A stretch of DNA of 64,000 nucleotides, taken from Cinnamomum chago. Lineage: Eukaryota; Streptophyta; Magnoliopsida; Laurales; Lauraceae. The notes beneath the pieces are model-generated. The model had not been told where the DNA came from. It saw only the letters and a program-made list of their open reading frames with translations, and made no database searches. The translations under genes were made by a program, and so were the position numbers. This document shows, piece by piece, positions 46,816 to 58,199 of this stretch (the stretch's first letter is position 1; every line of letters begins with the position of its first letter). The DNA is taken from NCBI GenBank assembly GCA_038049695.1, contig CP142452.1, positions 30,182,501 to 30,246,500 on the forward strand, given 5' to 3'.

Positions 46816-48560
46816 TGTGGTAGGGACACACCAAGGTATAAAATCCTGCTTCCCACCGTTTGAGTGATTTTCTGCAATACAGCCTTACTGGATAGTGTCT
46901 TACCTCTGAAAATCCTTCCATTTCTTTCAGCCCATATATGCCAGATGAATGCATTGAAGATTAGTTTCCCAAGAGTTTGAAGTCCCTTCTCTCGATGGGC
47001 TAGAGGAATGATGATGGAATCCAATAGTGCTAATTGATTTGTACAACTGATTGGCTCCAAGTTCAGCTTAGCTAATAGAGATTTCCACACTTCTTGAGAA
47101 AAAGGACATTGGGTCATTAGATGAGTAGGTGTCTCCCAGGTACAGTCACATAAAACGCAGCAAGAATCACATGCAACATTACGCTGGAGTAGAAAATCTT
47201 TAGTTTTTAGCCTCCCCCAAAGAAGCATCCAAGCACAAATAGAGTGTTTTTTTATACATCCTGTAAACCATATCATTGTAGGCCAAGAGATAGTTGTATT
47301 CCAACTCCTACTAACCAGATTGTATGCAGATTTTAGGGTAAATTTCCCATTGACTTCTGGAGTCCATACAATTTCATCATTGAAGTTAGGCCATGGATCA
47401 ATCTCACTTGGAATAGATTGGAAGATGTCTATCAAGGAGTTAGAAGTTGGAGTGGGAAAATGCCATCCATCCTCTTGAATAAAATGATGGAGTTTCAAAT
47501 CTGATCCCATGCCTAAATCATATACTGCTCTCTCACCAAAGCAATCTTTTAGTCTCCCTCCATTAAGCCAATGGTCTGTCCAGAAATGTATGTGCTGCCC
47601 ATTGCCCACTAAAAATTTTATATGAGGTAAAACAATTGGTCAGAGCAGTAGAATGTTTCTCCACCCCCAAGAGGCTTTGGATGGAATGGGAACGTCCCAA
47701 AAGGAAGCACCTCTCAAGTACTTTGCATTCACCCATAAGTTCCAGCAAGTTGGTTTGTTACTTACCACATTCCAAACTTGCCTTAAGATGGCTGCCTTGG
47801 CTGTCCCATGAACCGATCTAATACCCAGTCCTCCTATAGAAGTTGTTGGCAGATAGTGTCCCAAGCTATAGGGTGTATATAGTGATTAGTCCAGCAATTC
47901 CAGAAAAAGTCTCTGATCTGACGATCCAAAGCTTGCAAAGTAACTGTAGGAAGCATGAACACCGTTGCCCAGAAAAGATGGAAGGAAGACAGGGTGGATT
48001 TGATGAGCTCCACTCTACCTGCATCAGATAAGATTTTTTCTTTCCACCCTGATAGTCTCTGCTGAACTTTTGCTAAGAGGGGTCGACAGTCATTGAAATT
48101 CAACCTTTTTGATGACAAAGGAACACCCAGGTATCTGATTGGAAGATTGGCCTTTGTGACATTAAGAAGAGAAGATATTGCACACTGATCATCCTCACAA
48201 CAATTAGCAAAGAAAATTGAACATTTTGTCCAATTAACTCCCAGCCCTGTGAAATCTTTGAATTGATCAAGGAAATGCTTGAGATGAGCTGCTGCAACTA
48301 GTGAAGCCTTGCTAAAAACAATCAAGTCATCAGCAAACATACTATGAGATATAATGATATCACTCTTTCGAAAGGGAGAAGGGATCAAACCAGATTCAGC
48401 ATATTTATCCATCATGACAGAGAAAAATTCCATAGCTATAGCAAAAAGAAAAGGTGATAGTGGACAGCCCTGCCGAACCCTCTTGTGCTCTTAAAGAAAC
48501 CCTCAGCACTCCCATTGACCAACACTGAAAATTGCGTACCTGTTACACATTCCAACAGAA
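46816..48560 (-). pseudogene. LINE D: internal ORF2 fragment (RT to zf-RVT), frameshifted
   Basis: A 1745-bp minus-strand piece homologous to LINE A ORF2 residues about 612-1195. It begins LLECVTGTQFSVLVNGSAEGFF, has a one-base loss before RQGCPLSP, then carries FADDLIVFSKA (RT), a frameshift after AWDTICQ, GGLGIRSVHGTAKA, an in-frame TGA near 47640, then FWTDHWLNGGRLKDC and the zf-RVT motif (CCVLC...HLMTQCPF). It lacks the endonuclease, RT motif A, the C-terminus, 3' UTR and poly(A). Satellite resumes exactly (CTTATTTTCT / AGGTTTAAGC), with no loss or duplication. It is an older, diverged relative of LINE A. Confidence 0.85.
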
Positions 48561-51500
48561 AAGGTTTAAGCTAACGTACTAACTTTTAAACCTATGTTTC
48601 AACTGTACGGACCATTCGGAATTTAGAATCTCGAACTGTCAGTTCCTACAAGTCATGAATGACTACGGACCCGTGCCCGTCAAATTTCACGGGCAACGGA
48701 CCCCGTTTGCTCATTAAGGGGCCCCGGAGGCTCGTTTTCTAGATTTAAAGCTAACGTTCTAACTTAAACCTACGTTTCAACCGTACGGGCAATCCGGTAA
48801 TCGAATTCTCGTTCTGTCAGTTCCTCCAAGTCGTGAATGACTAGGAGCCCGTGCCCGTCAAGTCTCCCAGGCAACGGAGCCCGTTTGCTTATTTTGGGCT
48901 CCCGGACTTTCGTTTTCTATATTTTAAGCTAACGTTCTAACTTAAACTTACGTTTCGACTGTACGTGCAATCCGGGATTTGGAATCTCGTTCCGTCAATT
49001 CCTGTAAGTCATGAATGACTAGGGGCCCGTGCCCGGCAAGTTTCTAGGGCAATGGAGACCGCTTTCTCATTTTGGGCGCTCGGAGGCTCGTTTTCTAGGT
49101 TTTAAGCTAACGTTCTAACATAAACCTAGCTTCCAACTGTGCGGGCAATCCGGGATTCGGAATCTCGTTCCGTCAGTTCCTGTGAGCCATGAATGACTAG
49201 GTTCCCGTGCCCGACAAGTTTCACGGTCAACAGATCCCGTTTGGTCATTTTGTGCCCCCGGAGGCTCGTTTTCTAGGTTTTAAGCTAACGTTTTAACTTC
49301 AACCAACGTTCCAACTGTACGGGCAATCCGGGATTCGGAATCTCGTTCCGTCAATTCCTGTAAGTCATTTATGACTAGGGGCCCGTGCCCGTCAAGTTTC
49401 GAGGGCAACGGAGCCCGTTTTCTCATTTTGGGCGCTCTCAGGCTCGTTTTCTAGGTTTTAAGCTAATGTTCTAACCTAAACCTACGTTTCAACTGTACGG
49501 GCAATCCGGGATTTAGAATCTCGTTCTGTCAGTTCTTACAAGTCATGAATGAGTAGGGCCCGTGGCCGTCAAGTTTCACGGGCAACGGACCCCGTTTGCT
49601 GATTTTGTGCGCCCGGAAGCTCGTTTTCTAGGTTTTAAGCTAACGTTCTAACTTAAATCTACGTTCTAACTGTACGGGCAATCCGGGACTCGTAATCTCG
49701 TTCCGTCAGTTCCTGCAAGTCAAGAATGACTAGATGCCCGTTTCGTCGAGTTTCAGGGGCAACGGAGCCCGTTTGCTCATTCTGGGCACATGGAGGCTTG
49801 TTTTCTAGGTTTTAAGTTAACGATCTAACTTAAACCTACGTTTCATATGTACGGAAAACCCGTGATTCGAAACTTCATTCCGTCAGTTGTTGCAAGTCAT
49901 GAATGACTAGGTGTCCGTGCCCGTAAAGTTTCACGGGCGACGGAGCCAGTTAGCTAATTTTGGGCGCTTGGAGGCTTATTTTCTAGGTTTAAGCTAACGT
50001 TGTAACTTAAACATACGTTTCAACCGTACGGACCATCCGGAATTTAGAATCTCGATCCGTCAGTTCCTGAAAGTCATCAATGAATACGGACCCGTGCCCG
50101 TCAAATTTCACGGGCAACGGACCCCGTTTGCTCATTAAGGGGCCCCGGAGGCTCGTTTTCTAAATTTAAAGCTAACGTTCTAACTTAAACCTACGTTTCA
50201 ACCGTACGGGAAGACCGGTAATCGAATTCTCGTTCTGTCAGTTCCTGCAAGTCGTGAATGACTAGGAGCCCGTGCCCGTCTAGTCTCCCAGGCAACGGAG
50301 CCCGTTTGCTTATTTTGGGCGCCCGGACTTTCGTTTTCTATGTTTTAAGCTAACGTTCTAACTTAAACTTACGTTTCGACTGTACGTGCAATCCGGGATT
50401 CGGAATCTCGTTGCGTCAATTCCTGTAAGTCATGAATGACTAGGGGCCCGTGCCCGACAAGTTTCTAGGGAAATGGAGACCGCTTTCTCATTTTGGGCGC
50501 TCGGAGGCTCATTTTTTAGGTTTTAAGCTAACGTTCTAACCTAAACCTAGCTTCCAACTGTGCGGGCGATCCGGGATTCGGAATCTCGTTCCGTTAGTTC
50601 CTGTGAGCCATGAATGACTAGGGTCCCATTCCCGTCAAGTTTCGAGGGCAACGGAGCCCGTTTTCTCATTTTGGGCGCTCGGAGGCTCGTTTTCTAGGTT
50701 TTAAGCTAATGTTCTAACCTAAACCTACGTTTCAACTGTACGGGCAATCCGGGATTTAGAATCTCGTTCTGTCAGGTCTTACAAGTCATGAATGAGTAGG
50801 GGCCCGTGGCCGTCAAGTTTCACGGGCAACGGACCCCGTTTGCTGATTTTGTGCGCCCGGAGGCTCGTTTTCTACGTTTTAAGCTAACGTTCTAACTTAA
50901 ATCTACGTTCTAACTGCACGGGCAATCCGGGACTCGTGATCTCGTTCCGTCAGTTCCTGCAAGTCATGAATGACTAGAGGCCCGTTTCGTCGAGTTTCAG
51001 GGGCAACGTAGCCCGTTTGCTCATTTTGGGCACATGGAGGCTTGTTTTCTAGGTTTTAAGTTAACGATCTAACTTAAACCTACGTTTCATATGTACGGAA
51101 AACCCGGGATTCGAAAACTCATTCCGTCAGTTCTTGCAAGTCATGAATGACTAGGTGTCCGTGCCCGTAAAGTTTCACGGGCGACGGAGACAGTTAGCTC
51201 ATTTTGGGCGCTTGGAGGCTTATTTTCTAGGTTTAAGCTAACGTTCTAACTTAAACCTACGTTTCAACTGTACGGACCATCCGGAATTTAGAATCTCGAT
51301 CCGTCAGTTCCTAAAAGTCATCAATGACTACGGACCCGTGCCCGTCAAATTTCACAGGCAACGGACCCCGTTTGCTCATTAAGGGGCCCCGGAGGCTCGT
51401 TTTCTAAATTTAAAGCTAACGTTCTAACTTAAACCTACGTTTCAACCGTACGGGAAAACCGGTAATCGAATTCTCGTTCTGTCAGTTCCTGCAAGTCGTG

Positions 51501-51706
51501 AATGACTAGGAGCCCGTGCCCGTCAAGTCTCCCAGGCAACGGAGCCCGTTTGCTTATTTTGGGCGCCCGAACTTTCGTTTTTTATGTTTTAAGCTAACGT
51601 TCTAACTTAAACTTACGTTTCGACTGTACGTGCAATCCGGGATTCGGAATCTCGTTCCGTCAATTCCTGTAAGTCATGAATCACTAGGGGCCCGTGCCCG
51701 GCAAGT
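48561..51706. repeat. Satellite block 4
   Basis: Resumes in monomer g immediately after LINE D. Type a heads fall at about 48904, 50335 and 51569. The first full unit is an 8-mer; the second (50335-51569) is a 7-mer with the same b/c fusion as all other 7-mers. It ends inside monomer a at CCCGGCAAGTT, where the poly(A) of LINE C begins. Confidence 0.93.
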
Positions 51707-51993
51707 TTTTTTTTTTTTGAAGAGTAAGTTAGCTCTTCAATTAGAAAAGTATAAAATACAGAAACGGAAGTCTATGATCAAAAGATAATAGAAGCTTCCA
51801 AAGGGGCATACCCCTTGAAATACACATCAACTCAACTCAAAAAGAATGACACCCTATTGAAAGAATCTAAATTCTCGCATTAATAGAGTAATACAAAAGA
51901 TCAATGTTATCTACATTTAACAATGGAGGACCAGGAGATTGACTTCTGATCTTACTAAACTTCACTGTCTGAGGATGAAGGCTTGCAAAACTG
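51707..51993 (-). mobile_element. LINE C: short 3' end of a LINE A/B-family element
   Basis: The T-run at 51706-51718 is the poly(A). It is followed by GAAGAGTAAGTTAGCTCTTC, the family hairpin with a six-base stem, and AAGGGGCATACCCCTT, the inner stem. The last ~42 codons of ORF2 read on the minus strand from 51993 to a TAG at 51867-51869: ...LHPQTVKFSKIRSQSPGPP..., matching LHHHTIRFSKVVSRTLGPS in LINE A. It is strongly 5' truncated, as usual for LINEs. About seven bases of satellite (TCTAGGG) are missing at the site and no target duplication is seen. Confidence 0.85.
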
Positions 51994-54509
51994 ACAATGG
52001 AGCCCGTTTACTCATTTTGGACGCTCGGAGGCTCGTTTTCTAGGTTTTAAGCTAACGTTCTAACATAAACCTAGCTTCCAATTGTGCGAGCAATCCGGGA
52101 TTCGGAATCTCGTTCCGTCAGTTCCTATGAGCCATGAATGACTAGGGTCCCGTGCCCGTCAAGTTTCACGGTCAACAGATCCCGTTTGGTCATTTTGTGC
52201 CCCCGGAGGCTCGTTTTCTAGGTTTTAAGCTAACGTTTTAACTTCAACCAACGTTCCAACTGTACGGGCAATCCGGGATTTGGAATCTCGTTCCGTCAAT
52301 TCCTGTAAGTTATTTATGACTAGGGGCCCGTGCCCGTCAAGTTTCGAGGGCAACGGAGCCCGTTTTCTCATTTTGGGCGCTCGGAGGCTCGTTTTCTAGG
52401 TTTTAAGCTAATGTTCTAACCTAAACCTACGTTTCAACTGTACGGGCAATCCGGGATTTAGAATCTCGTTCTGTCAGTTCTTACAAGTCATGAATGAGTA
52501 GGGGCCCGTGGCCATCAAGTTTCACGGGCAACGGACCCCGTTTGCTGATTTTGTGCGCCCGGAGGCTCGTTTTCTAGGTTTTAAGCTAACGTTCTAACCT
52601 AAACCTAGCTTCCAACTGTGCGGGCAATCCGGGATTCGGAATCTCATTCCGTCAGTTCCTGCAAGCCATGAATGACTAGAGGCCCATTTCGTCAAGTTTC
52701 AGGGGCAACGGACCCCGATTGCTCATTTTGGGCACATTGAGGCTTGTTTTCTAGGTTTTAAGTTAACGATCTAACTTAAACCTACGTTTCATATGTACGG
52801 AAAATCCGAGATTCGAAACCTCGTTCCGTCAGTTCTTACAAGTCATGAATGACTAGGTGTCCGTGCCCGTAAAGTTTCACGGGCAACGGAGCCAGTTAGC
52901 TCATTTTGAGCGCTTGGAGGCTTATTTTCTAGGTTTAAGCTAACGTTCTAACTTAAACCTACGTTTCAACTGTACCGACTATTCGGAATTTAGAATCTTG
53001 ATCCGTCAGTTCCTACAAGTCATGAATGACTACGGACCCGTGCCCGTCAAATTTCACGGGCAACGGACCCCGTTTGCTCATTAAGGGGCCCCGGAGGCTC
53101 GTTTTCTAGATTTAGAGCTAACGTTCTAACTTAAACCTACGTTTCAACCGTACGGGCAATCCGGTAATCGAATTCTCGTTCTGTCAGTTCCTGCAAGTCG
53201 TGAATGACTAGGAGCCCGTGCCCGTCAAGGCTCCCAGGCAACGGAGCCCGTTTGCTTATTTTGGGCGCCCGGACTTTCGTTTTCTATGTTTTAAGCTAAC
53301 GTTCTAACTTAAACTTACGTTTCGACTGTACGTGTAATCCGGGATTCGGAATCTCGTTCCGTCAATTCCTGTAAGTCATGAATGAGTAGGGACCCGTGCC
53401 CGGCAAGTTTCTAGGGAAATGGAGCCCGTTTTCTCATTTTGGGCGCTCGGAGGCTCGTTTTCTAGGTTTTAAGCTAACGTTCTAACCTAAACCTAGCTTC
53501 CAACTGTGCGGGCAATCCGGGATTAGGAATCTCATTCCGTCAGTTCCTGTGAGCCATGAATGACTAGGGTCCCGTGCCCGTCAAGTTTAACGGTCAACAG
53601 ATCCCGTTTGGTCATTTTGTGCCCCCGAAGGCTCGTTTTCTAGGTTAACTTCAACCAACATTCCAACTGTACGGGCAATCCGGGATTCGGAATCTCGTTC
53701 CGTCAATTCCTGTAAGTCATTTATGACTAGGGGCCCGTGCCCGTCAAGTTTCGAGGGCAACGGAGCCCGTTTTCTCATTTTGGGCGCTCGGAGGCTCGTT
53801 TTCTAGGTTTTAAGCTAATGTTCTAACCTAAACCTACGTTTCAACTGTACGGGCAATTCGGGATTTAGAATCTCGTTCTGTCAGTTCTTACAAATCATGA
53901 ATGAGTAGGGGCACGTGGCCGTCAAGTTTCACGGGCAACGAACCCCGTTTGCTCATTTTGGGCGCTTGGAGGCACGTTTTCTAGGTTTTAAGCTAACGTT
54001 CTAACCTAAACCTAGCTTCCAACTGTGCGGGCAATCCGGGATTCGGAATTTCATTCCGTCAGTTCCTGCAAGCCATGAATGACTAGAGGCCCATTTCGTC
54101 AAGTTTCAGGGGCAACGGAGCCCGTTTGCTCATTTTGGGCACATGGAGGCTTGTTTTCTAGGTTTTAAGTTAACGATCTAACTTAAACCTACGTTTCATA
54201 TGTACAGAAAATCTGGAATTCGGAACCTCGTTCCGTCAGTTATTGCAAGTCATGAATGACTAGGCGTCCGTGCCCGTAAAGTTTCACGGGCAACGGAGCC
54301 AGTTAGCTCATTTTGGGCGCTTGGAGGCTTATTTTCTAGGTTTAAGCTAACGTTCTAACTTAAACCTACTTTTCAACTGTACGAACCATCCGGAATTTAG
54401 AATCTCGATCCGTCGGTTCCTACAAGTCATGAATGACTACGGACCCGTGCCCGTCAAATTTCACGGGCAACGGACCCCGTTTGCTCATTAAGGGGCCCCG
54501 GAGGCTCGA
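51994..54509. repeat. Satellite block 5 and right array edge
   Basis: Resumes at CAATGGAGCCCG in monomer a. One type a head lies at about 53271. Both e monomers here (near 52,560 and 53,960) carry a b-type core (CCTAAACCTAGCTTCCAACTG) inside e-like ends. Monomer c near 53,625 has a short internal deletion. The array stops in monomer h at GGCCCCGGAGGCTCG (54509); no monomer is recognisable beyond. Confidence 0.93.
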
Positions 54510-55415
54510 TCAAGAACCACTCTGGGATGTTGGGGTTGCCAAATCCAGTCTTCTTGAAAATATCTAGATTCTTGATATAGCCATATAGGAGATATCTAGT
54601 TATCAATGATCCTTCATCATCCAATTGGAGGGACGGATTCCAAGCTAGGAAGGTGGCATTGAGATTCAAGCAATTTGGTTCAACTACGATTTATGGGTTT
54701 AGCATCTCAAGCTTTACATCTTAGTAGAAGGATAAAAGGGTAGGTATTAGTCCATCTCATTTTACACCTTTGGAATTAGCAAATGTGACTTGGTTGGTGC
54801 TTGATGCTTTGGTTGTGGGCAGTTATCTTTTTCCTTGGCCGGGTTTGTTGGTTTTTTTCTTCATTTTCTTGACCCGATTAGTTGGTTGGTTTGCTTGTAG
54901 GGTTTTTGCCCGTTAGGTCTATCACCTTGCTGGCCTAGTCTTTGTTGTATTAGGGCTCGTTTGGCAAATCTTATTAGTATCAAATAGATTTGTGGATAAT
55001 AGATCCATGTGGAATCGACATTTTATAAATAGACTGCTTGGTAAATGAAATAGACGGTTTGAAATAGACATTTTATTAATTCGATGGTTCACATTTTTCT
55101 CAATTTCTCGAGAATTATGATGAATCGAGGGCTAAAATTTGATCCCATTGATTTACTGCTTTATTGGGCCTGTTGACTACTGCATGCAGCCAGACTGGGC
55201 CTGTTAGGGCAGATGTGCGCCTGGATTTGAGCCCAATCTACCCGGCCTGGTCCATGAGTCTTGTGCTGGATTAGATATTCTTGGTTACCTTGTTTTAGTT
55301 TTTCTTTCTTTCATTTTTTCCCTTTTGTGTGTGTGTGTGTGTGTGTTTCTTGATCCATATTTGAAAACTACAGCTGTCTACATCTGCCCTAACCACAGCC
55401 CTATTGCACTTGCAG
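54510..55415. other. Non-satellite flank, no gene recognised
   Basis: Begins abruptly after the satellite. A minus-strand frame at about 54510-54669 is open for ~53 codons (LNLNATFLAWNPSLQLDDEG...) but shows no domain I recognise, and its extension to 54454 reads into satellite. Near 54,790-54,955 is a T/G-rich stretch resembling plant retrotransposon 3' UTR. AGGGCTCGTTTGGC at about 54,952 looks like a transposon end, but I found no matching inverted end. A (TG)n microsatellite follows. Confidence 0.5.
55326..55346. repeat. (TG)n microsatellite
   Basis: Uninterrupted TG dinucleotides over 21 bases, just upstream of the CID-like exon remnant. Confidence 0.95.
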
Positions 55416-55674
55416 CTTACAGCGGCGAATCAATCCTCGTGACCTTGACAATGAAGCCCTTGCCTTCAAACCTGTTTTAGGAACCATGCTTGCCAGAATT
55501 TACCACAATCCACATAACAAGGATGCAAACCAGTCTTGGTTGCAGAAAATTCTACAGTTCTGGGCTTCAAAAGAAGTTTATGATCCTGATACTATTATAA
55601 TCTTGAGGGTGAGATGATTACAGGACCGCCTGGACTGCCAAAAGACTTGTCTGTCGCCACAGCTGATGCAGCAG
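55416..55674 (+). pseudogene. Frameshifted exon of a CID-domain (CHERP/SCAF-like) RNA-processing protein
   Basis: An exon-like segment sits between an acceptor (TTGCAG, ending 55415) and a donor (GTACTA from 55675). It translates as [20 protein letters not shown], then [20 protein letters not shown], then [20 protein letters not shown], and after a one-base loss near 55,600 as [20 protein letters not shown]. The pattern (arginine-rich start, paired helices, [12 protein letters not shown]) resembles the end of a CTD-interaction domain in CHERP/SCAF-type proteins that join RNA polymerase II to splicing. The family call is from memory of the pattern. The frameshift gives an immediate TGA, and no other exon was found, so it is probably a gene fragment captured near the array. 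Confidence 0.5.
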
Positions 55675-56359
55675 GTACTATTTCTTTTGTTTTTTCTTTT
55701 TTTAATGATGACGATATTTCTCTTTTCATCATGCTATAGCATTTATGCACTCTGTCTAGTTTAACGGTTAGTAGCAATCATTGACCCCAGGATATCCATT
55801 GGATCTTTAGGCCTTGATTACATGCAAATGGGGTGCCATGATTTGTAATCCAACCCATTGGTCTGATGGTCCTCATTACGGATAGACTTATAAGGCCATT
55901 TACCAAAATATACCGAGGGGAAAATTGTAATGCATTAGTTAATGGCCTGCTAATAGATTGTTCAGAAATCTTTACAGGATGTTCTGCACTCTTAAGTTAG
56001 GACCAGCCAAACATTGGCGCTTCACAAATACCTTGTCCTTTTTAATGCATGGTTTTCCTACATCTGATTGATCAGGTCAATGGGCTTGGCCGCTGGCCCA
56101 GATGTATTGCTGCAGTCTTAAACCCGTGGATATTTTACATATTCCAAGCATAAGGGTTAGTTTATTTTCTATGGTGGAATGCCAAGCAGTACAAAAGCAT
56201 GAAAGATGTTGCACACATGGGAATGGTCGTGTAGGCATGAAGGACAAAAGAATTTGGGGGGCAGCATTATAGGTGAATAGGTGATTGATGAACAAATGGG
56301 AGATGTGTCATTTATGATGCCCAGATATGGATATGAACACTGATACGGGGATACGACTC
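55675..56359. other. Non-coding stretch, possibly intron of the CID-like remnant
   Basis: Follows the splice-donor-like GTACTATTTC. It is AT-rich with no frame that looks coding. The end (ATATGGATATGAACACTGATACGGGG, about 56,323-56,348) resembles the sequence right of LINE E. Confidence 0.4.
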
Positions 56360-58198
56360 TTTTTTTATTTATTTTATAAACGGTAAATTTTATTCAAAGA
56401 AAGAAGAAACAAATGAAGAACAACGAATAGGAATAAAAATAACACAAACAAAAGCTCAACATCAAACGAAATGTGAAGCCGAAAAACTCCGTCTCTAGCA
56501 AGACCATCAGCCAAGAAATTAGCTTCATGAGGAATATGAAGAAAAGAAGCTCCTAGGTGAGATGAAATATCTTGCACCTCCTCCCCCAAATCAGTTAAAG
56601 TCCATAGATGAGAAAACTTCCCAGAACCCCATTGAATCGCAGAGAAAGAACCGCCTTCCATTATTGCATGAAGACCTCCCAGATGACGTAATTCACGGCA
56701 GCCCACCAATAAAGCATACATCTCAGCTCCATTAGAATCAACACAATTCACAGGACCCGCGAAGTTTTTGACAATTTTTCCAGAGAAGTCACGAATGACA
56801 CCCCTTAATTCCACATATCTGAATATGCGGAAAATAACTGCCATTAAAATTTAGCTTAAGAAAACCATTCAAGGGGTTCCCACAATAGATTTTTTTCTGA
56901 GAATACAGTGCCTTCCACCTTGAAAATGAGCTGGCCAAGATCTAGTAAGAGCTTCTAAAGAGACTCCAACAAATTCAACCTTCCTAATGGCCCATTCCGA
57001 AGCAACCCAAATAACGGACCGAACAGCCTCCTAAGGAGGTTTGCATTTATTTTTAAAAACTCTATTATTCCTCTCAACCCATAACTTCCAAAGACCAGCA
57101 TATAAGGATAACCGCCACAGAATGCTCCCACGAACAGATTTACCCCAGAAAATTCACTGCTAAAAAAACTCCTTAATAGAACGAGGCATGACCCAACACA
57201 TATAAAAAATTCTAATGATAGACGTCCACATATTTGAGCATAGTTGCAATGGACCAGAAGGTGGGTCGTCGTTTCCTCATCTTGTAAACGAAGTGGACAC
57301 CCATTAACAACAGTAAAATTTCTCCCTCTTAATTGATCCATAGTAAGAATTTTATGTAAACGGGCTACCCAATAGAATACCAAGATTCTTGGAGGAACAA
57401 TAGGGTTCCAAAATCTCTTCCAACCTACCATCCGATCGCACACACCAATCAAGACATTATAAAAAGATTTAACTGAAAAATTTCCTTTAGCTTTATCCTT
57501 CCAAATCCTAACATCCCTTCTCCCTCCAGAGATACATGTCTTGTTAAGTAAAGAAAGAAAACTAACATACTTTATCACCTCATGATCGTGCAAATATCGA
57601 CGAAAGTGGAAACTCCAAACTCTTGATCCACCCACAAAATGAGAATTATCTGCAACAAAGGCCTAGGGGTTCCTGTCCAAAAGGAAAAGAGAAGGAAACT
57701 GACACCGCAGGTTAGCATTACCACACCATTTATCATGCCAAAACTTAATTCTATTCCCATCATGAACCCAGTACCTTGTCCACTTATTGAACTCTATTTT
57801 CACAGAAAAAATTGACTTCCATAACCCCGAAGACTTACAACTAAGATCTGGAATGCACCATCCATTTCTTCTCACGTTATACTTATCAATAAGGATTTGT
57901 CTCCATAACCGTTGATTCGAGTTACCCATTCTCCATAACCACTTTCCAAGCAATGCTTTGTTCATATTTTCAATAGAACGGATACCCAAACCTCCTTGCG
58001 CAATAGGTTTGCAAATAACCTCCCATCTGACCAAATGATATTTTCTCCTCTCAACAGTATCATTCCAAAGGAATTCACGTTGAATCTTCTCCAATCTTCG
58101 CATGACACCTTTTGGACATCTGAAGCAAGACAAAAAATAGATAGGGATGCTTGAAAGAACTGATTTAAGAAGAGTCGATTCGTCACTTTTGAAAATCT
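56360..58198 (-). mobile_element. LINE E: 5' truncated, decayed L1-type LINE with RNase H
   Basis: A minus-strand LINE 3' portion of a family different from A-D. It opens at about 58,198 within late RT sequence (STLLKSVLSSIPIYFLSCFR), then QREFLWND and AQGGLGIRS, an in-frame TAG near 57,665, a zf-RVT region (56955-57635, PPRILVFYWVARL...TTHLLVHC), frameshifts, and an RNase H domain (56374-56860). RNase H shows NGAEMYALL, MEGGSFSAIQW and HEANFLADGLA; the usual acidic residue in the second motif is Gly and the first is Asn. The 3' end has a TTTTTTT tail on the plus strand. A similar ATGGATATGAA phrase near both ends may be an imperfect target duplication. Confidence 0.8.
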
Positions 58199-58199
58199 A

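Noticed and set aside
53587-53778. 63-codon minus frame in satellite block 5
   Set aside because: It is a chance open frame created by a small deletion in monomer c; no start context or domain.
1-54509. CRISPR array
   Set aside because: The repeats are contiguous ~178-bp satellite monomers or 18-bp units with no unique spacers, and the context is a plant nuclear genome.
1-54509. CENP-B box in the satellite
   Set aside because: I found no match to the 17-bp box pattern; centromere identity cannot be claimed from sequence alone.
54454-54669. 71-codon minus frame at the array edge
   Set aside because: Half crosses into satellite; the rest has no recognised domain, so it is mentioned only within the flank description.
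54952-55100. Transposon beginning GGGCTCGTTTGG
   Set aside because: The left end looks like a known type of transposon terminus, but no inverted partner was found nearby.
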